In this document: positions 38,069 to 46,045 of the stretch, in pieces
Numbering within the stretch: the first letter of the stretch is position 1
How the letters are laid out: every line of letters starts with the position of its first letter
NCBI GenBank assembly: GCA_052148435.1
Contig: JBKQIF010000055.1
Span: 1 to 64,000 of the forward strand
Origin: JBEKYD01 sp052148435
Lineage (GTDB): Bacteria; Acidobacteriota; Terriglobia; Bryobacterales; Bryobacteraceae
DNA length: 64,000 nt
Direction of reading: 5' to 3'
Position numbers and translations under genes: made by a program
The notes under the pieces: model-generated
What the model saw: only the letters and a program-made list of their open reading frames with translations
Database searches by the model: none
Told to the model about the DNA's origin: nothing

Positions 38069-39307
38069 TCAGCGTCCAAACGCCATGCCGGCGAAACTCA
38101 CCACGCTTTGTTCGTCGATGTTCCACTGTTCGTAGTGGAGCAGCTCGCCGCGCAGGCCGGGGACGGATTTCAGGAACGCGTAGAAGGGAGACGAGCCGCA
38201 CCACTTCAGGTCGTCGCGGTTCTGCTGCACCAGGTCCCAGAATCCGGCCGCGTCGGCGGCGTTGATTCTGGCGATGCGTTCGGCATCGCGCTGGCGGACT
38301 TCCTGCATTTTGCCTTCGCCGGCGCGCGCCCGAAACCGGTCGGCATAACGCGCGCCCATGTGCGCCATGTCGACTCCCAGCACCCACAAGAGACGATCGC
38401 CTTCGCGATCCTGCAATTCGCCCAAGGCATCGCAAAAGGCCTTCACCTTGTCGTCATCTTCCGGTTTCCCGCCTCCCAGAATGCTGTGCGCGAACGGGCC
38501 GCACAGCACGGGCACGATGCGGACGTTCGCCCCCAGCGCGTGCTGAAGGAACACAAGCTGCAATTCGATGGTGTGTTCGAACGAATGGCAGAAGTCTTCC
38601 ATCTCGACAGAGTTTGCGGCGCGCTTCGCCAGCCAGTCGACTGAAGCGGTGTCGGTGACCGCTTCGCCCAACGGGGTGTGAAAGTTCTTACGGGTGAGAC
38701 CGAAGCTTTGGGGCGCGCCGTAGTGAGAGGTGGCCAGGATTACGAAAGTGCGATCGCGATGTTCCGGCCGCAGCAAACCATAGGCGGCGCGGTAGCTCTG
38801 CCAACCGCCCGCCGGACTGACGTGGGGCGCGGCAATCGCAGCCAGATGGCCATCCCGGGACGAGCCGCCGGCGGCAAGACCGCCGGCGCTACCGGCTTCG
38901 GTCCAACCGGCCAGGGTTTGGCGCAGCGCCGCCGGATCGGCGGGGTAAGCGGTACCGGCATGGGCCGGCTTGCGCACCGCCCGCGCGGCGAACGCCTGGC
39001 GCTTCTCGCCGCGCATTTTCGCAAAAGTCTCATCTTCCAGAAAGCCAGCCTGGCTGAGGCTCTGGCGGAAGTAATCCGCCACCTGGCCGGTATCCAGATC
39101 GCCGGTGAGCCGCACCAGAGCGGAGCGCAAGTCCAAGTCCGTCTGGCGTCCATCGAAGCAGCGCAAACACTCGACCAGCAGCGGCGGCACTACCAGCATG
39201 GCATCGGAATAACGAAACGGGTCGCGCAGGAACAGACCCGGGTGTTCGGGCGAGGGCGAAGGAAAAAAATCGAGATCGTGCCGAAGGCGGGGCAATAACT
39301 GAGCCAA
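38069..39307 (-). CDS. MEMO-like protein (AmmeMemoRadiSam system protein B) with N-terminal extension
   Basis: Protein of 412 residues. The C-terminal 280 residues are a MEMO/AmmeMemoRadiSam B domain (PAHAGTAYPADPAALRQ, AIAAPHVSPAGGW, FVILATSHYG, FCHSFEHTIELQLVFLQHA), related to extradiol dioxygenases; its biochemical role is unsettled. The first 120 residues form an added helical domain with a PqqD-like feel (LLVECLRCFDGRQTDLDL). Partner genes of the system (AMMECR1 and a radical SAM enzyme) are not adjacent. Confidence 0.82.
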   Translation of the reverse strand: MAQLLPRLRHDLDFFPSPSPEHPGLFLRDPFRYSDAMLVVPPLLVECLRCFDGRQTDLDLRSALVRLTGDLDTGQVADYFRQSLSQAGFLEDETFAKMRGEKRQAFAARAVRKPAHAGTAYPADPAALRQTLAGWTEAGSAGGLAAGGSSRDGHLAAIAAPHVSPAGGWQSYRAAYGLLRPEHRDRTFVILATSHYGAPQSFGLTRKNFHTPLGEAVTDTASVDWLAKRAANSVEMEDFCHSFEHTIELQLVFLQHALGANVRIVPVLCGPFAHSILGGGKPEDDDKVKAFCDALGELQDREGDRLLWVLGVDMAHMGARYADRFRARAGEGKMQEVRQRDAERIARINAADAAGFWDLVQQNRDDLKWCGSSPFYAFLKSVPGLRGELLHYEQWNIDEQSVVSFAGMAFGR

Positions 39308-39391
39308 ATGCTATGTTAGCGCAGGCTTGCGCGCCAGAATGGCGTCCAGCGAAACCCCGGTCCGGCGCGCCTCGGGGGTTGGGCAGATCGC

Positions 39392-40951
39392 TCACAACTG
39401 CTCCTCGATCAGGAACTGCTCGTATTTGCCATCGGCCAGCAGGTAGAGATTCAGGATCAGCGCCTGGCGCGCGAATTGGGCGCGATAGGAACGATGCGTC
39501 ATGCCTCCGCGCAGGTTTTCGGAGATCGCCGTCACCGATTTCAGCTTGCCCAGCGGACTCAAGGATGCCTTGCAGTCGCGCAAGGCTACCTGGCTGAAAT
39601 AGGTGTTGGCGTTGGCGCTGAACAAGGCGCGGTCGATGCGGCCTTTCCGCAAGCCCTCCAGAATGGCCTGAACCCGGCGCGTGTCGGTAGCGGACGGGGC
39701 CTTTTCGCCGGGCACGAAAACCAGCGTCGCAATCTGCCGCGCGAGCGGAGCCACCATGTTGACCACGTCCTGGTTGGACAGCACGACGACCGCGCCCGCG
39801 CGCGTCGGCAACACGGTATTGGAGGAAATGAAGCCGGATACTTCGCCGCCATGCTGCAGCACCGGAATGCCGGCGATTTCGCCCAGGCTCAAGCCCAGGG
39901 CGTAGTGGGTGGAGTCGCCGTTGGCAAGCTTCACTTCGCTGGTGAATTCCCGGTAGGAGCGATCCGACAGGATTTTCTTTTCCAGGAAGGCGATATCCCA
40001 CTTGGCCAGGTCCGAAGGTGTCATGGCCAGTTCGCCGGCTGCAAAATACCAGCCCTCGGCCTCGCGCTTGACGGGCCGCGGCGGACCCACCGCGTAGCGC
40101 GTATAGGCCTGCGCATCGGCGGTTTGCTCCGGTGGCCAATCGGACGCCGATTGCATCCCCAGCGGCTGAAAGATCTTCTCGCGCAGGAAGGTCACCAGCG
40201 GCTGGCCGGACACTTTCTCGCAGATCTTGCCGGCCAGCACGTAGTTGGTATTGCTGTACTGCCACTGGGTGCCGGGGTCGAAGTCGAGCGGCTTCCTGGC
40301 CCAACGGTCGAGCACCGCCTGGGGGGTGGTGGGCCGCGTCCAATCGGGAATGATGTAGTCCTGCGGGGCGTAATCTTCATAGCCCGAAGTATGCGAGAGG
40401 AGTTGGCGGATGGTGATTTCTCCGGCGCGCGTCAGATCGGGAAAATACTTGGCCACGCGGTCGTCGAGCGACAACTTGCCCTGCTCTTGAAGCAGCAGCA
40501 GCGCCGCCGCGGTGAATTGTTTCGAGATCGAACCCACGGCATAGCGGGTGTTGACATCGGCGGGCCTTTTGGCGGACAGATCGGCGGTGCCGAAGGCTTT
40601 GGCGTAGAAGAGTTTTCCGTCTTTCACGACGGCCACGGAGACGCTCGGCGCGCCGGCTTTGGCGAGCGCCGAGGAAATTTTCTCGTCGAGCTTCTTATCG
40701 AGATCGACGGGCGCCTGGGGCCACAGCGGGGGCGAGGCTAGGGCGAGAACCAATGGGAGGAACAGGCCGTGGCGCACGCACTTTTGCGTGCCGCGTCGAG
40801 TCTCTACTCGACGCCTCTCGGGGGCGGGACTCCGCTTCGACGCAGTGTCGCGACTGCAAAAACGTGTCGAGACGAGTCTCGACACGGCACGCAGGAGTGC
40901 GTGCGCCACGGGGGGCTTCCACTGAGAAATGCTCGGTAGATCGCGGCTCAT
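39392..40951 (-). CDS. Serine beta-lactamase-like hydrolase with a palindromic repeat inside its leader
   Basis: Class-C beta-lactamase/penicillin-binding-protein-like hydrolase of 519 residues. The nucleophile is in VGSISKQF, the second motif is YSNTNY, and HGGEVSGF stands at the KTG position. A C-terminal extension of about 150 residues follows. ATG 40951 has a strong AAGGAG ribosome binding site. The next 15 residues are followed by 47 residues encoded by an inserted palindromic repeat (40769-40909), then a hydrophobic signal-like stretch LFLPLVLALAS. GTG 40777 would restore a plain signal peptide and lies inside the repeat. It follows thiL by 14 bases. Confidence 0.85.
   Translation of the reverse strand: MSRDLPSISQWKPPVAHALLRAVSRLVSTRFCSRDTASKRSPAPERRRVETRRGTQKCVRHGLFLPLVLALASPPLWPQAPVDLDKKLDEKISSALAKAGAPSVSVAVVKDGKLFYAKAFGTADLSAKRPADVNTRYAVGSISKQFTAAALLLLQEQGKLSLDDRVAKYFPDLTRAGEITIRQLLSHTSGYEDYAPQDYIIPDWTRPTTPQAVLDRWARKPLDFDPGTQWQYSNTNYVLAGKICEKVSGQPLVTFLREKIFQPLGMQSASDWPPEQTADAQAYTRYAVGPPRPVKREAEGWYFAAGELAMTPSDLAKWDIAFLEKKILSDRSYREFTSEVKLANGDSTHYALGLSLGEIAGIPVLQHGGEVSGFISSNTVLPTRAGAVVVLSNQDVVNMVAPLARQIATLVFVPGEKAPSATDTRRVQAILEGLRKGRIDRALFSANANTYFSQVALRDCKASLSPLGKLKSVTAISENLRGGMTHRSYRAQFARQALILNLYLLADGKYEQFLIEEQL
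40769..40909. repeat. Inverted pair of two-hairpin repeats (family A) inside a coding region
   Basis: The left unit 40769-40815 and right unit 40864-40909 are inverted copies of the element at 14210-14449. Each contains hairpins built on GCACGCA/TGCGTGC and GTCGAG/CTCGAC. The total length is 141 bases, exactly 47 codons, so the reading frame of the serine hydrolase survives. Confidence 0.88.
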
Positions 40952-40965
40952 CGAAGTTCTCCTTT

Positions 40966-41895
40966 TCATCGGGCGCGGAAATGGTCGTAACCCAGCGGCT
41001 CGAGGGGCGCACCGTCGAGCAGCACCGTGCCCGCGCGTCCTTTGCGCAGGATACCAATTTGGGTCAGCGGCACGCCCTGGCAGGCGCGCGGCACTTCGGT
41101 CGCGGGCGGCACGGCGAACAGCAGTTCGTAATCCTCGCCGCCGTGGAGGGCCTGTGCCGGAGTGGCTCCCGGGAACGAGGGTGGAGCGGCGATTTCGGCG
41201 GCCAGCTTCGATTCCAAACACAAACGGCGCAGGTCGAGCGAGAGGCCGTCGCTCAGATCCATGGCCGCGGTCGCACCCAGGCGGAGCAGGAACTGGCCGA
41301 GCGCGATTCTGGGCTCGGGCCGCAGATGCCGCATCCGGGCAGCGCCGCCATGCCCGGCCAGGCCCAGCGCCGAACCCCCCAGGCGGCCCGAAACGTAGAG
41401 CCGGTCGCCGGCCCGCGCGCCGGAACGGAGCAGCGCTTTGCCGCGCTCGACCGCGCCGCAGACTACGACATCGACAGCCAATCTGGCGGCATGCCCCAGG
41501 TCGCCGCCGGCCAGAACCGCGCCCTCGGTTCGAGCCAGCGCCAGCAAGCCGCCGTAGAAGCCGCGCAACCAGCGCGCGTCGCACCAGGGCGCCACCGCCA
41601 GGGACAGCAGGACAAAGCGCGGTGTGCCGCCCATGGCGGCGATGTCGCTCAAGCCCCGGGCCAGAGCCTTCCAGCCCACCTCGCGGGCCGTGTGGGTAGA
41701 GCGGCGAAAGTGTACGTTCTCGATCAGCAGATCGGTGGTGAACAGCAGGTCTTCGGCGGCGCCGCGCGGACGGAAGACGGCGCAGTCGTCGCCGATGCCC
41801 ACGATCGTTTCGCTTCCGCGCGGCAGCTTCACCCGCCGCCGGACCGCATCCAGCCAATCCGATTCGCTCCGCGCCGCCGACCGATGCTTGACCAT
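40966..41895 (-). CDS. thiL: Thiamine-monophosphate kinase
   Basis: ATP-dependent kinase of 309 residues that makes thiamine diphosphate from thiamine monophosphate. The N-terminal GIGDDCAVF (residues 34-42), TTDLLIENVHF, LARGLSDIAAMGG and LAGGDL are hallmark metal- and substrate-binding segments; AMDLSDGLSLDL and LHGGEDYELLF lie further on. No other thiamine gene is nearby. The serine hydrolase gene follows after 14 bases and is probably co-transcribed. Confidence 0.95.
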   Translation of the reverse strand: MVKHRSAARSESDWLDAVRRRVKLPRGSETIVGIGDDCAVFRPRGAAEDLLFTTDLLIENVHFRRSTHTAREVGWKALARGLSDIAAMGGTPRFVLLSLAVAPWCDARWLRGFYGGLLALARTEGAVLAGGDLGHAARLAVDVVVCGAVERGKALLRSGARAGDRLYVSGRLGGSALGLAGHGGAARMRHLRPEPRIALGQFLLRLGATAAMDLSDGLSLDLRRLCLESKLAAEIAAPPSFPGATPAQALHGGEDYELLFAVPPATEVPRACQGVPLTQIGILRKGRAGTVLLDGAPLEPLGYDHFRAR

Positions 41896-42042
41896 AGGTT
41901 TGCCTTCTGAGAGAATACCCTACGCAGTTGCAATTAGGATGTTTTGCCGCGCTTCGAAAGGTCTTGGCAAGCCCGAGAAAGTCGGCTTTCCTGGTCTGAA
42001 GAATTCCCCAGAGCACGACAAACAGGATTGAGGAGAGTTGTA

Positions 42043-42246
42043 GTGAGGGAAAAAGGTACCGTGAAGTGGTTCAACGCCGCCAAAGGCTACGGTTTCATTC
42101 AGCGAGCCGGCGGCGACGACGTCTTTGTCCACTTTTCCGCGATTCAATCGTCGGGCTACCGCAGCCTGGATGAGGGTTCGGAAGTGGAGTTCGAAGTAAA
42201 GCAGGGGCCCAAGGGCCTGCAGGCCGAAAACGTATCGAGGGTCTGA
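42043..42246 (+). CDS. Cold-shock-family single-strand nucleic-acid-binding protein
   Basis: Protein of 67 residues with the cold-shock fold: KWFNAAKGYGFIQ (RNP1, residues 14-20) and DDVFVHFSAI (RNP2, 27-31). It binds single-stranded RNA or DNA and acts as an RNA chaperone. The start is GTG 42043, preceded by AGGAGA with a 6-base gap; the frame open further upstream is not conserved. About 147 bases separate it from the divergent thiL start, leaving room for a leader RNA, but no cold-box motif was identified. It is a single gene. Confidence 0.93.
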   Translation: MREKGTVKWFNAAKGYGFIQRAGGDDVFVHFSAIQSSGYRSLDEGSEVEFEVKQGPKGLQAENVSRV

Positions 42247-42386
42247 CGGAGCGTTCAGAACCGCCTTTAGGAGGGCTCCGCGGCGGGCCCTCTGCAAACC
42301 ACCGCTCGACTTCAAACTATAAGCAACGGGACTAAAAGGCGAAGCTCGATTTGCGACTTGCCGCGCCTCGCCAGCGCGCGCCCGCC

Positions 42387-42420
42387 CGACAGACGACAAA
42401 ATGCGATCGTCCGTCCCACC
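42387..42420. repeat. Palindromic repeat (family B)
   Basis: CGACAGACGACAAAATGCGA continues into TCGTCCGTCCCACC. It matches the element at 16371-16461 and lies in the 194-base gap between the cold-shock gene and the esterase, 20 bases before the latter's start. Confidence 0.7.
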
Positions 42421-42440
42421 TTCGGCGTTATCATCGGCTC

Positions 42441-43601
42441 ATGACCCGACGCGATCTTGGTAAGCTCGCCATGGCCAGCGCCGTGGCCGTTGAAACCGCG
42501 GCGGCCGCCGATACTTCCCCCTATACGGGCGCGCTCGACGGCTTCGAAAACAAAATCGATCCGTCCAGCTTCGACCCGGTGCTTTACACCCAAAACCTGC
42601 ACGATGCCGCGCCTTTGCGGATGACTTTTCAGGCAACCTCGCGCGCGCGGGCCGAAGCCTGGCAGAAAGAGCTGCGCGAGAAAATCGCCGAGCTTGTGGG
42701 CGGTTTCCCCTCCCAGCGTACGCCCCTTCAGGCGCAGACCCTGGAAGTGAAAGAATACCCGGGCTACCGGCGCGAGAAGTTCATCTTCCAAAGCCGTCCC
42801 GGAGTGGAGGTGCTGGGATACCTGGTGACGCCCACCGCCGGCCGCGCTCCCCATCCCGCGGTGATCGCCATCCCCGGTCACGGCCGCGGTGTGGACGACA
42901 TCGTGGGGATTGACGACCATGGCCGCGACGGCACCGAGCGCGTCGGCTACGCCTACGATTACGCCTTGCAGATTGCCGAGCACGGAATGGCGGCGGTGGC
43001 CATCGAGCCCATGGCTTTCGGTTGCCGGCGCGACCCGGTCACCAGGTCGAGCGGGCTCTCCGCCACCGCCTGCCAGCCGGCAGCGGGCTCGGCGCTGCTG
43101 CTGGGGCAGACCATGATCGGCTGGCGCGTCTATGACACCATGCGCGCCATCGATTGGATCGCTACCCGGCCGGAGCTCGATAGCAGCCGCATCGGCTGTC
43201 TGGGCTGCTCGGGCGGGGGGACTTGCACGCTGTTTGCCGCCGCGCTCGATTCGCGCATTCGCGCCGCCCTGGTTTCGAGCTACCTGAATACGTTCCGCGA
43301 AAGCATTATGCGGGTGTCGCACTGCATCGATAACTATGTTCCGGGCATCTTGAATTGGGCGGAAATGTACGACGTGGCCGGCTTGATCGCGCCGCGCCCG
43401 CTGTTTGCCGAATCCGGCCTGCGCGATCCCATTTTCCCCACCGCGGCCGCGCGCGAGAGCTTCGCCCGGGTTCAGAAAGTGTACGCCGTGTTCGGCGCGG
43501 AAGACCAGGTGGGACTGGAAGTTTTCGATGGCCCGCACAGTTTCCACGGCAAGCGGGGATTGCCGTTTCTGGCCGGTCACCTGGGCGTCGAAGCGCAGTA
43601 A
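42441..43601 (+). CDS. Exported alpha/beta hydrolase of the acetyl-xylan-esterase/dienelactone-hydrolase group
   Basis: Protein of 386 residues. A short twin-arginine-like leader (MTRRDLGKLAMASAVAVE) suggests export. The esterase core shows PAVIAIPGHGRG (oxyanion region), the nucleophile elbow IGCLGCSGGGTC and a late FDGPHSFHGK with the catalytic His. This pattern is common among carbohydrate acetyl-esterase-like enzymes in Acidobacteriota; the substrate is unknown. ATG 42441 is used; the frame extends upstream only through a repeat. The last 25 bases overlap the convergent gene. Confidence 0.85.
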   Translation: MTRRDLGKLAMASAVAVETAAAADTSPYTGALDGFENKIDPSSFDPVLYTQNLHDAAPLRMTFQATSRARAEAWQKELREKIAELVGGFPSQRTPLQAQTLEVKEYPGYRREKFIFQSRPGVEVLGYLVTPTAGRAPHPAVIAIPGHGRGVDDIVGIDDHGRDGTERVGYAYDYALQIAEHGMAAVAIEPMAFGCRRDPVTRSSGLSATACQPAAGSALLLGQTMIGWRVYDTMRAIDWIATRPELDSSRIGCLGCSGGGTCTLFAAALDSRIRAALVSSYLNTFRESIMRVSHCIDNYVPGILNWAEMYDVAGLIAPRPLFAESGLRDPIFPTAAARESFARVQKVYAVFGAEDQVGLEVFDGPHSFHGKRGLPFLAGHLGVEAQ

Positions 43602-44113
43602 TCGAACAGCAGTTGCCACTCGGCGCGCTGAACTTCGAGCGCCTGCCGCTCCATGGCCGAGCCGGTTTGGTTCCGCGCCTTTTCGCAGAAGCCGATGAAG
43701 GCGATCGGGTCCCACTCCGGGCCGAACTCGACGCCGATCCGGGCCGCCGCGGCGCGCAAGGCCGGAAAAATCGCGTGCCGGCCGGTCTGCCGGAACCAGT
43801 ATCCGGAATTCGAGGCGTCCGGTTCCTGGCGGTGCACGATGGCGTGCCAGTAGCTGCCCTCCGCGCCGTGGATGTCCTGGGCGACCCGGTGGGCGTCCTC
43901 CCAACAGGAAAAATACAGGAAGAGCCCGGCCAGAGCGGCCTCGGGAGCGCGCGCGCCGCCGAACACCTCGCCGGCCTTCCATTGCCGCAATCGCCGCCGG
44001 ACCTCTTCGGACGAACACGACGGCGCGGCCAGCGGCATCAGGCGGTTGCCGTTACCATCGAGGATCAGCAGCGCCTCCACGGTTTCACCGTAACGTGAGG
44101 AATCGAACGCCAT
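43577..44113 (-). CDS. Conserved-looking protein of unknown function
   Basis: Protein of 178 residues that I cannot assign. It has no signal peptide or membrane segment. The most distinctive part is HAIVHRQEPDASNSGYWFRQ (about residues 90-109), followed by GRHAIF; the spaced His residues could bind a metal. It is Trp- and Ala-rich. It overlaps the 3' end of the esterase gene by 25 bases tail to tail, and the good composition and length argue that it is real. Confidence 0.65.
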   Translation of the reverse strand: MAFDSSRYGETVEALLILDGNGNRLMPLAAPSCSSEEVRRRLRQWKAGEVFGGARAPEAALAGLFLYFSCWEDAHRVAQDIHGAEGSYWHAIVHRQEPDASNSGYWFRQTGRHAIFPALRAAAARIGVEFGPEWDPIAFIGFCEKARNQTGSAMERQALEVQRAEWQLLFDYCASTPR

Positions 44114-44194
44114 AGCTTCCGTCTGCGTTAGAGTTTACAACAAAGTGGACAAACCATCGCCTTCGCGGCCTGCCATGGCTCCCTCCAGGCGCTT

Positions 44195-44227
44195 GACAGA
44201 CGACGAAAGGCGATCGTCCACCCCACC
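44195..44227. repeat. Palindromic repeat (family B)
   Basis: GACAGACGACGAAAGGCGAT continues into CGTCCACCCCACC, in the gap between the unknown gene and aroDE. It is the third copy of the family in the window. Confidence 0.7.
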
Positions 44228-44300
44228 CGGCCCGGGGGGTCGGGTAAATTCCGGCGGGCGGCCCGCCGCCGGTATGATATTCTGGAGATCCCTACGTACG

Positions 44301-45806
44301 ATGCCGCCAAACAGGACGCTCCCGCGCATTTGCATTGCGCTGGGTCTGCCCGATGTTCCAAACTTGTTAGCCCACGCCCGGCGCGAAGCTGAGGCCGGCG
44401 AGACCTTCCTCGAGTTCCGTCTGGACTTCCTGGATGCGCCGGCGGCGGGCGCGGCCGCCATCGCCGACTTCCTGCGCGACTTCCCGGATACTTGTATCCT
44501 CGCCACCTGCCGCCGCCATCAGAATCATGGCAGATTCAACGGCAGCATCGAGGAACAGCTCGCCATTCTGGAGCAGGCGATCGGTTCGGGCGCCCAGGCC
44601 ATCGACGTGGAAATCGAAACCGCGGAGGCTTGCGAGGAGCGCGTGTCGCAGTTCCGCAGCAGCGCGCTGGTGGTGGTGTCGTATCACAACTTCGAGGCCA
44701 CGCCGCCCATGGATACCGTGGCCGGCCGCGTGCTCGGCGTGCGCGCCGACGTGTATAAGCTGGTCACCACCGCGCGCAAACCCTCCGACAACGTTCGGGT
44801 TCTGGCGGCGGCGCGCGGCCTCCCGCGGCAGAAACTGGTCGTGCTGGCCATGGGCGACCTGGGATTTCCCACCCGCGTGCTGTCGCCCGTGTTCGGCGGC
44901 TGTTTTACGTATGCCGCGCCCATGGCGATCGAAGGCACGGCTCCCGGGCAAGCCACCGCGCGCGTGTTACGCTCCGTCTATCACGTCGAGAAACTCGCCC
45001 GGAGCGCCAAGATCTACGGCGTGATCGCCGACCCCATCCGCCATTCCATTTCTCCCGCCGTCCTGAACCGCGCCTTTCAGTCGCGCCGAATCGATGCCGT
45101 CTACCTCCCGTTTCTGGTCACGCCCACCTATCTGCGCGATTTCTTTTCGCTGGCGTCCAAACTCCCCGTGGCCGGTTTCAGCGTCACCATTCCGCACAAG
45201 CAGAAGATCATCCGGTACCTGGACGCGGTCGAGCCGCTGGCCAAACGCATCGGCGCGGTGAACACGGTATGGCGCAAGGCCGGCAAGTGGCGTGGCGCCA
45301 ATACCGACGTAGCGGGCATCACGCTTCCCCTGGCGCGCGTACTGCGCCTGGCCAAGTCCTCGGTGCTGGTGGTGGGAAACGGCGGCGCGGCGCGCGGTGC
45401 GGCCTTTGCGCTGTCCGATGCCGGGGCCAGGCTCGCCATCACCGGACGCAACCCCGACCGGGTGCGGGCCCTGGCCAAGATCTGTGCCGCCGAACCATTG
45501 CTGCGCGAACAGTTGAACGGCCGCAAATTCGATGTGGTGGTACATGCCACGCCGCTCGGCATGTTCCCGCACGTCGACGAATGTTTCTTTGACGGCGCGA
45601 TCCCCGGCGAAGTGGTTTTCGACATGGTCTACAATCCTATGGAGACGGTTCTGTTGAAGCATGCGCGCGAACAGGGTAAGGCGGTGATACCCGGTGTGGA
45701 GATGTTCGTGGAGCAGGCGGTGCGCCAGTTCGAGTTGTGGACCGGCGAAACGGCTCCCCGCCAGGCCATGCTCAAAGCCGCCATGGAGGCACTGGAGCAC
45801 AAATGA
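44301..45806 (+). CDS. aroDE: Fused 3-dehydroquinate dehydratase/shikimate dehydrogenase
   Basis: Two consecutive shikimate-pathway enzymes in one chain of 501 residues. Residues about 10-225 are a type I dehydroquinase: EFRLDFLD (38-45), the catalytic H129 in VVSYHNFE and the Schiff-base K153 in VYKLVTTAR. Residues about 236-500 are AroE: GVIADPIRHSISP, K300 in SVTIPHKQK, GAVNTVWR and the NADP-binding VVGNGGAARG. ATG 44301 has GGAG 13 bases upstream; ATG 44274 is an alternative. The fusion resembles plant and chlamydial AroDE. The stop overlaps the next gene as ATGA. Confidence 0.93.
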   Translation: MPPNRTLPRICIALGLPDVPNLLAHARREAEAGETFLEFRLDFLDAPAAGAAAIADFLRDFPDTCILATCRRHQNHGRFNGSIEEQLAILEQAIGSGAQAIDVEIETAEACEERVSQFRSSALVVVSYHNFEATPPMDTVAGRVLGVRADVYKLVTTARKPSDNVRVLAAARGLPRQKLVVLAMGDLGFPTRVLSPVFGGCFTYAAPMAIEGTAPGQATARVLRSVYHVEKLARSAKIYGVIADPIRHSISPAVLNRAFQSRRIDAVYLPFLVTPTYLRDFFSLASKLPVAGFSVTIPHKQKIIRYLDAVEPLAKRIGAVNTVWRKAGKWRGANTDVAGITLPLARVLRLAKSSVLVVGNGGAARGAAFALSDAGARLAITGRNPDRVRALAKICAAEPLLREQLNGRKFDVVVHATPLGMFPHVDECFFDGAIPGEVVFDMVYNPMETVLLKHAREQGKAVIPGVEMFVEQAVRQFELWTGETAPRQAMLKAAMEALEHK

Positions 45807-46039
45807 CCGGTTCCTCTCGCGGCGCGAAATTCACCCGCCGGAAATGGGCGGCTGCCCTGGCTCCCGCCGTCCTGTCTTCCGCCCTGCGGGCCCAAAATCC
45901 CGCTCCTTCCGCCGATTCCCCGGCCGGCCCCGGCGAAGAGTTGCGCATCGCGCGCGAACGGATCCGCAACAATGCCGACGCCTTGGCTAAAGTCAAGCTC
46001 CCCATGGCCACCGAACCGGCATTCTGGTTCAAGGTCTGA
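45803..46039 (+). CDS. Tat-leader fragment directly upstream of, and in frame with, the amidase
   Basis: Open frame of 78 residues. It consists of a twin-arginine leader (FTRRKWAAALAPAVLSSALR), a Pro-rich linker and a helical segment ending LPMATEPAFWFKV. The TGA at 46037-46039 is followed by CGC GCT ATG, where the ATG is the amidase start in the same frame. Exported amidases of this kind commonly begin with such a leader and a segment of this type, so this is probably the detached N-terminus of the amidase, lost by a nonsense mutation, rejoined by readthrough, or naturally separate. Its ATG overlaps the aroDE stop. Confidence 0.75.
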   Translation: MTGSSRGAKFTRRKWAAALAPAVLSSALRAQNPAPSADSPAGPGEELRIARERIRNNADALAKVKLPMATEPAFWFKV

Positions 46040-46045
46040 CGCGCT

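Noticed and set aside
39392..42016. One 874-codon gene spanning the serine hydrolase and the thiL region
   Set aside because: The upstream part is an Arg/Ala-rich shadow of thiL; a strong ribosome binding site marks the true start at 40951.
46037..46039. Selenocysteine at the TGA between leader and amidase
   Set aside because: No SECIS-like stem-loop was recognised after the TGA, and the family has no known selenocysteine at this point; mutation or plain readthrough is simpler.
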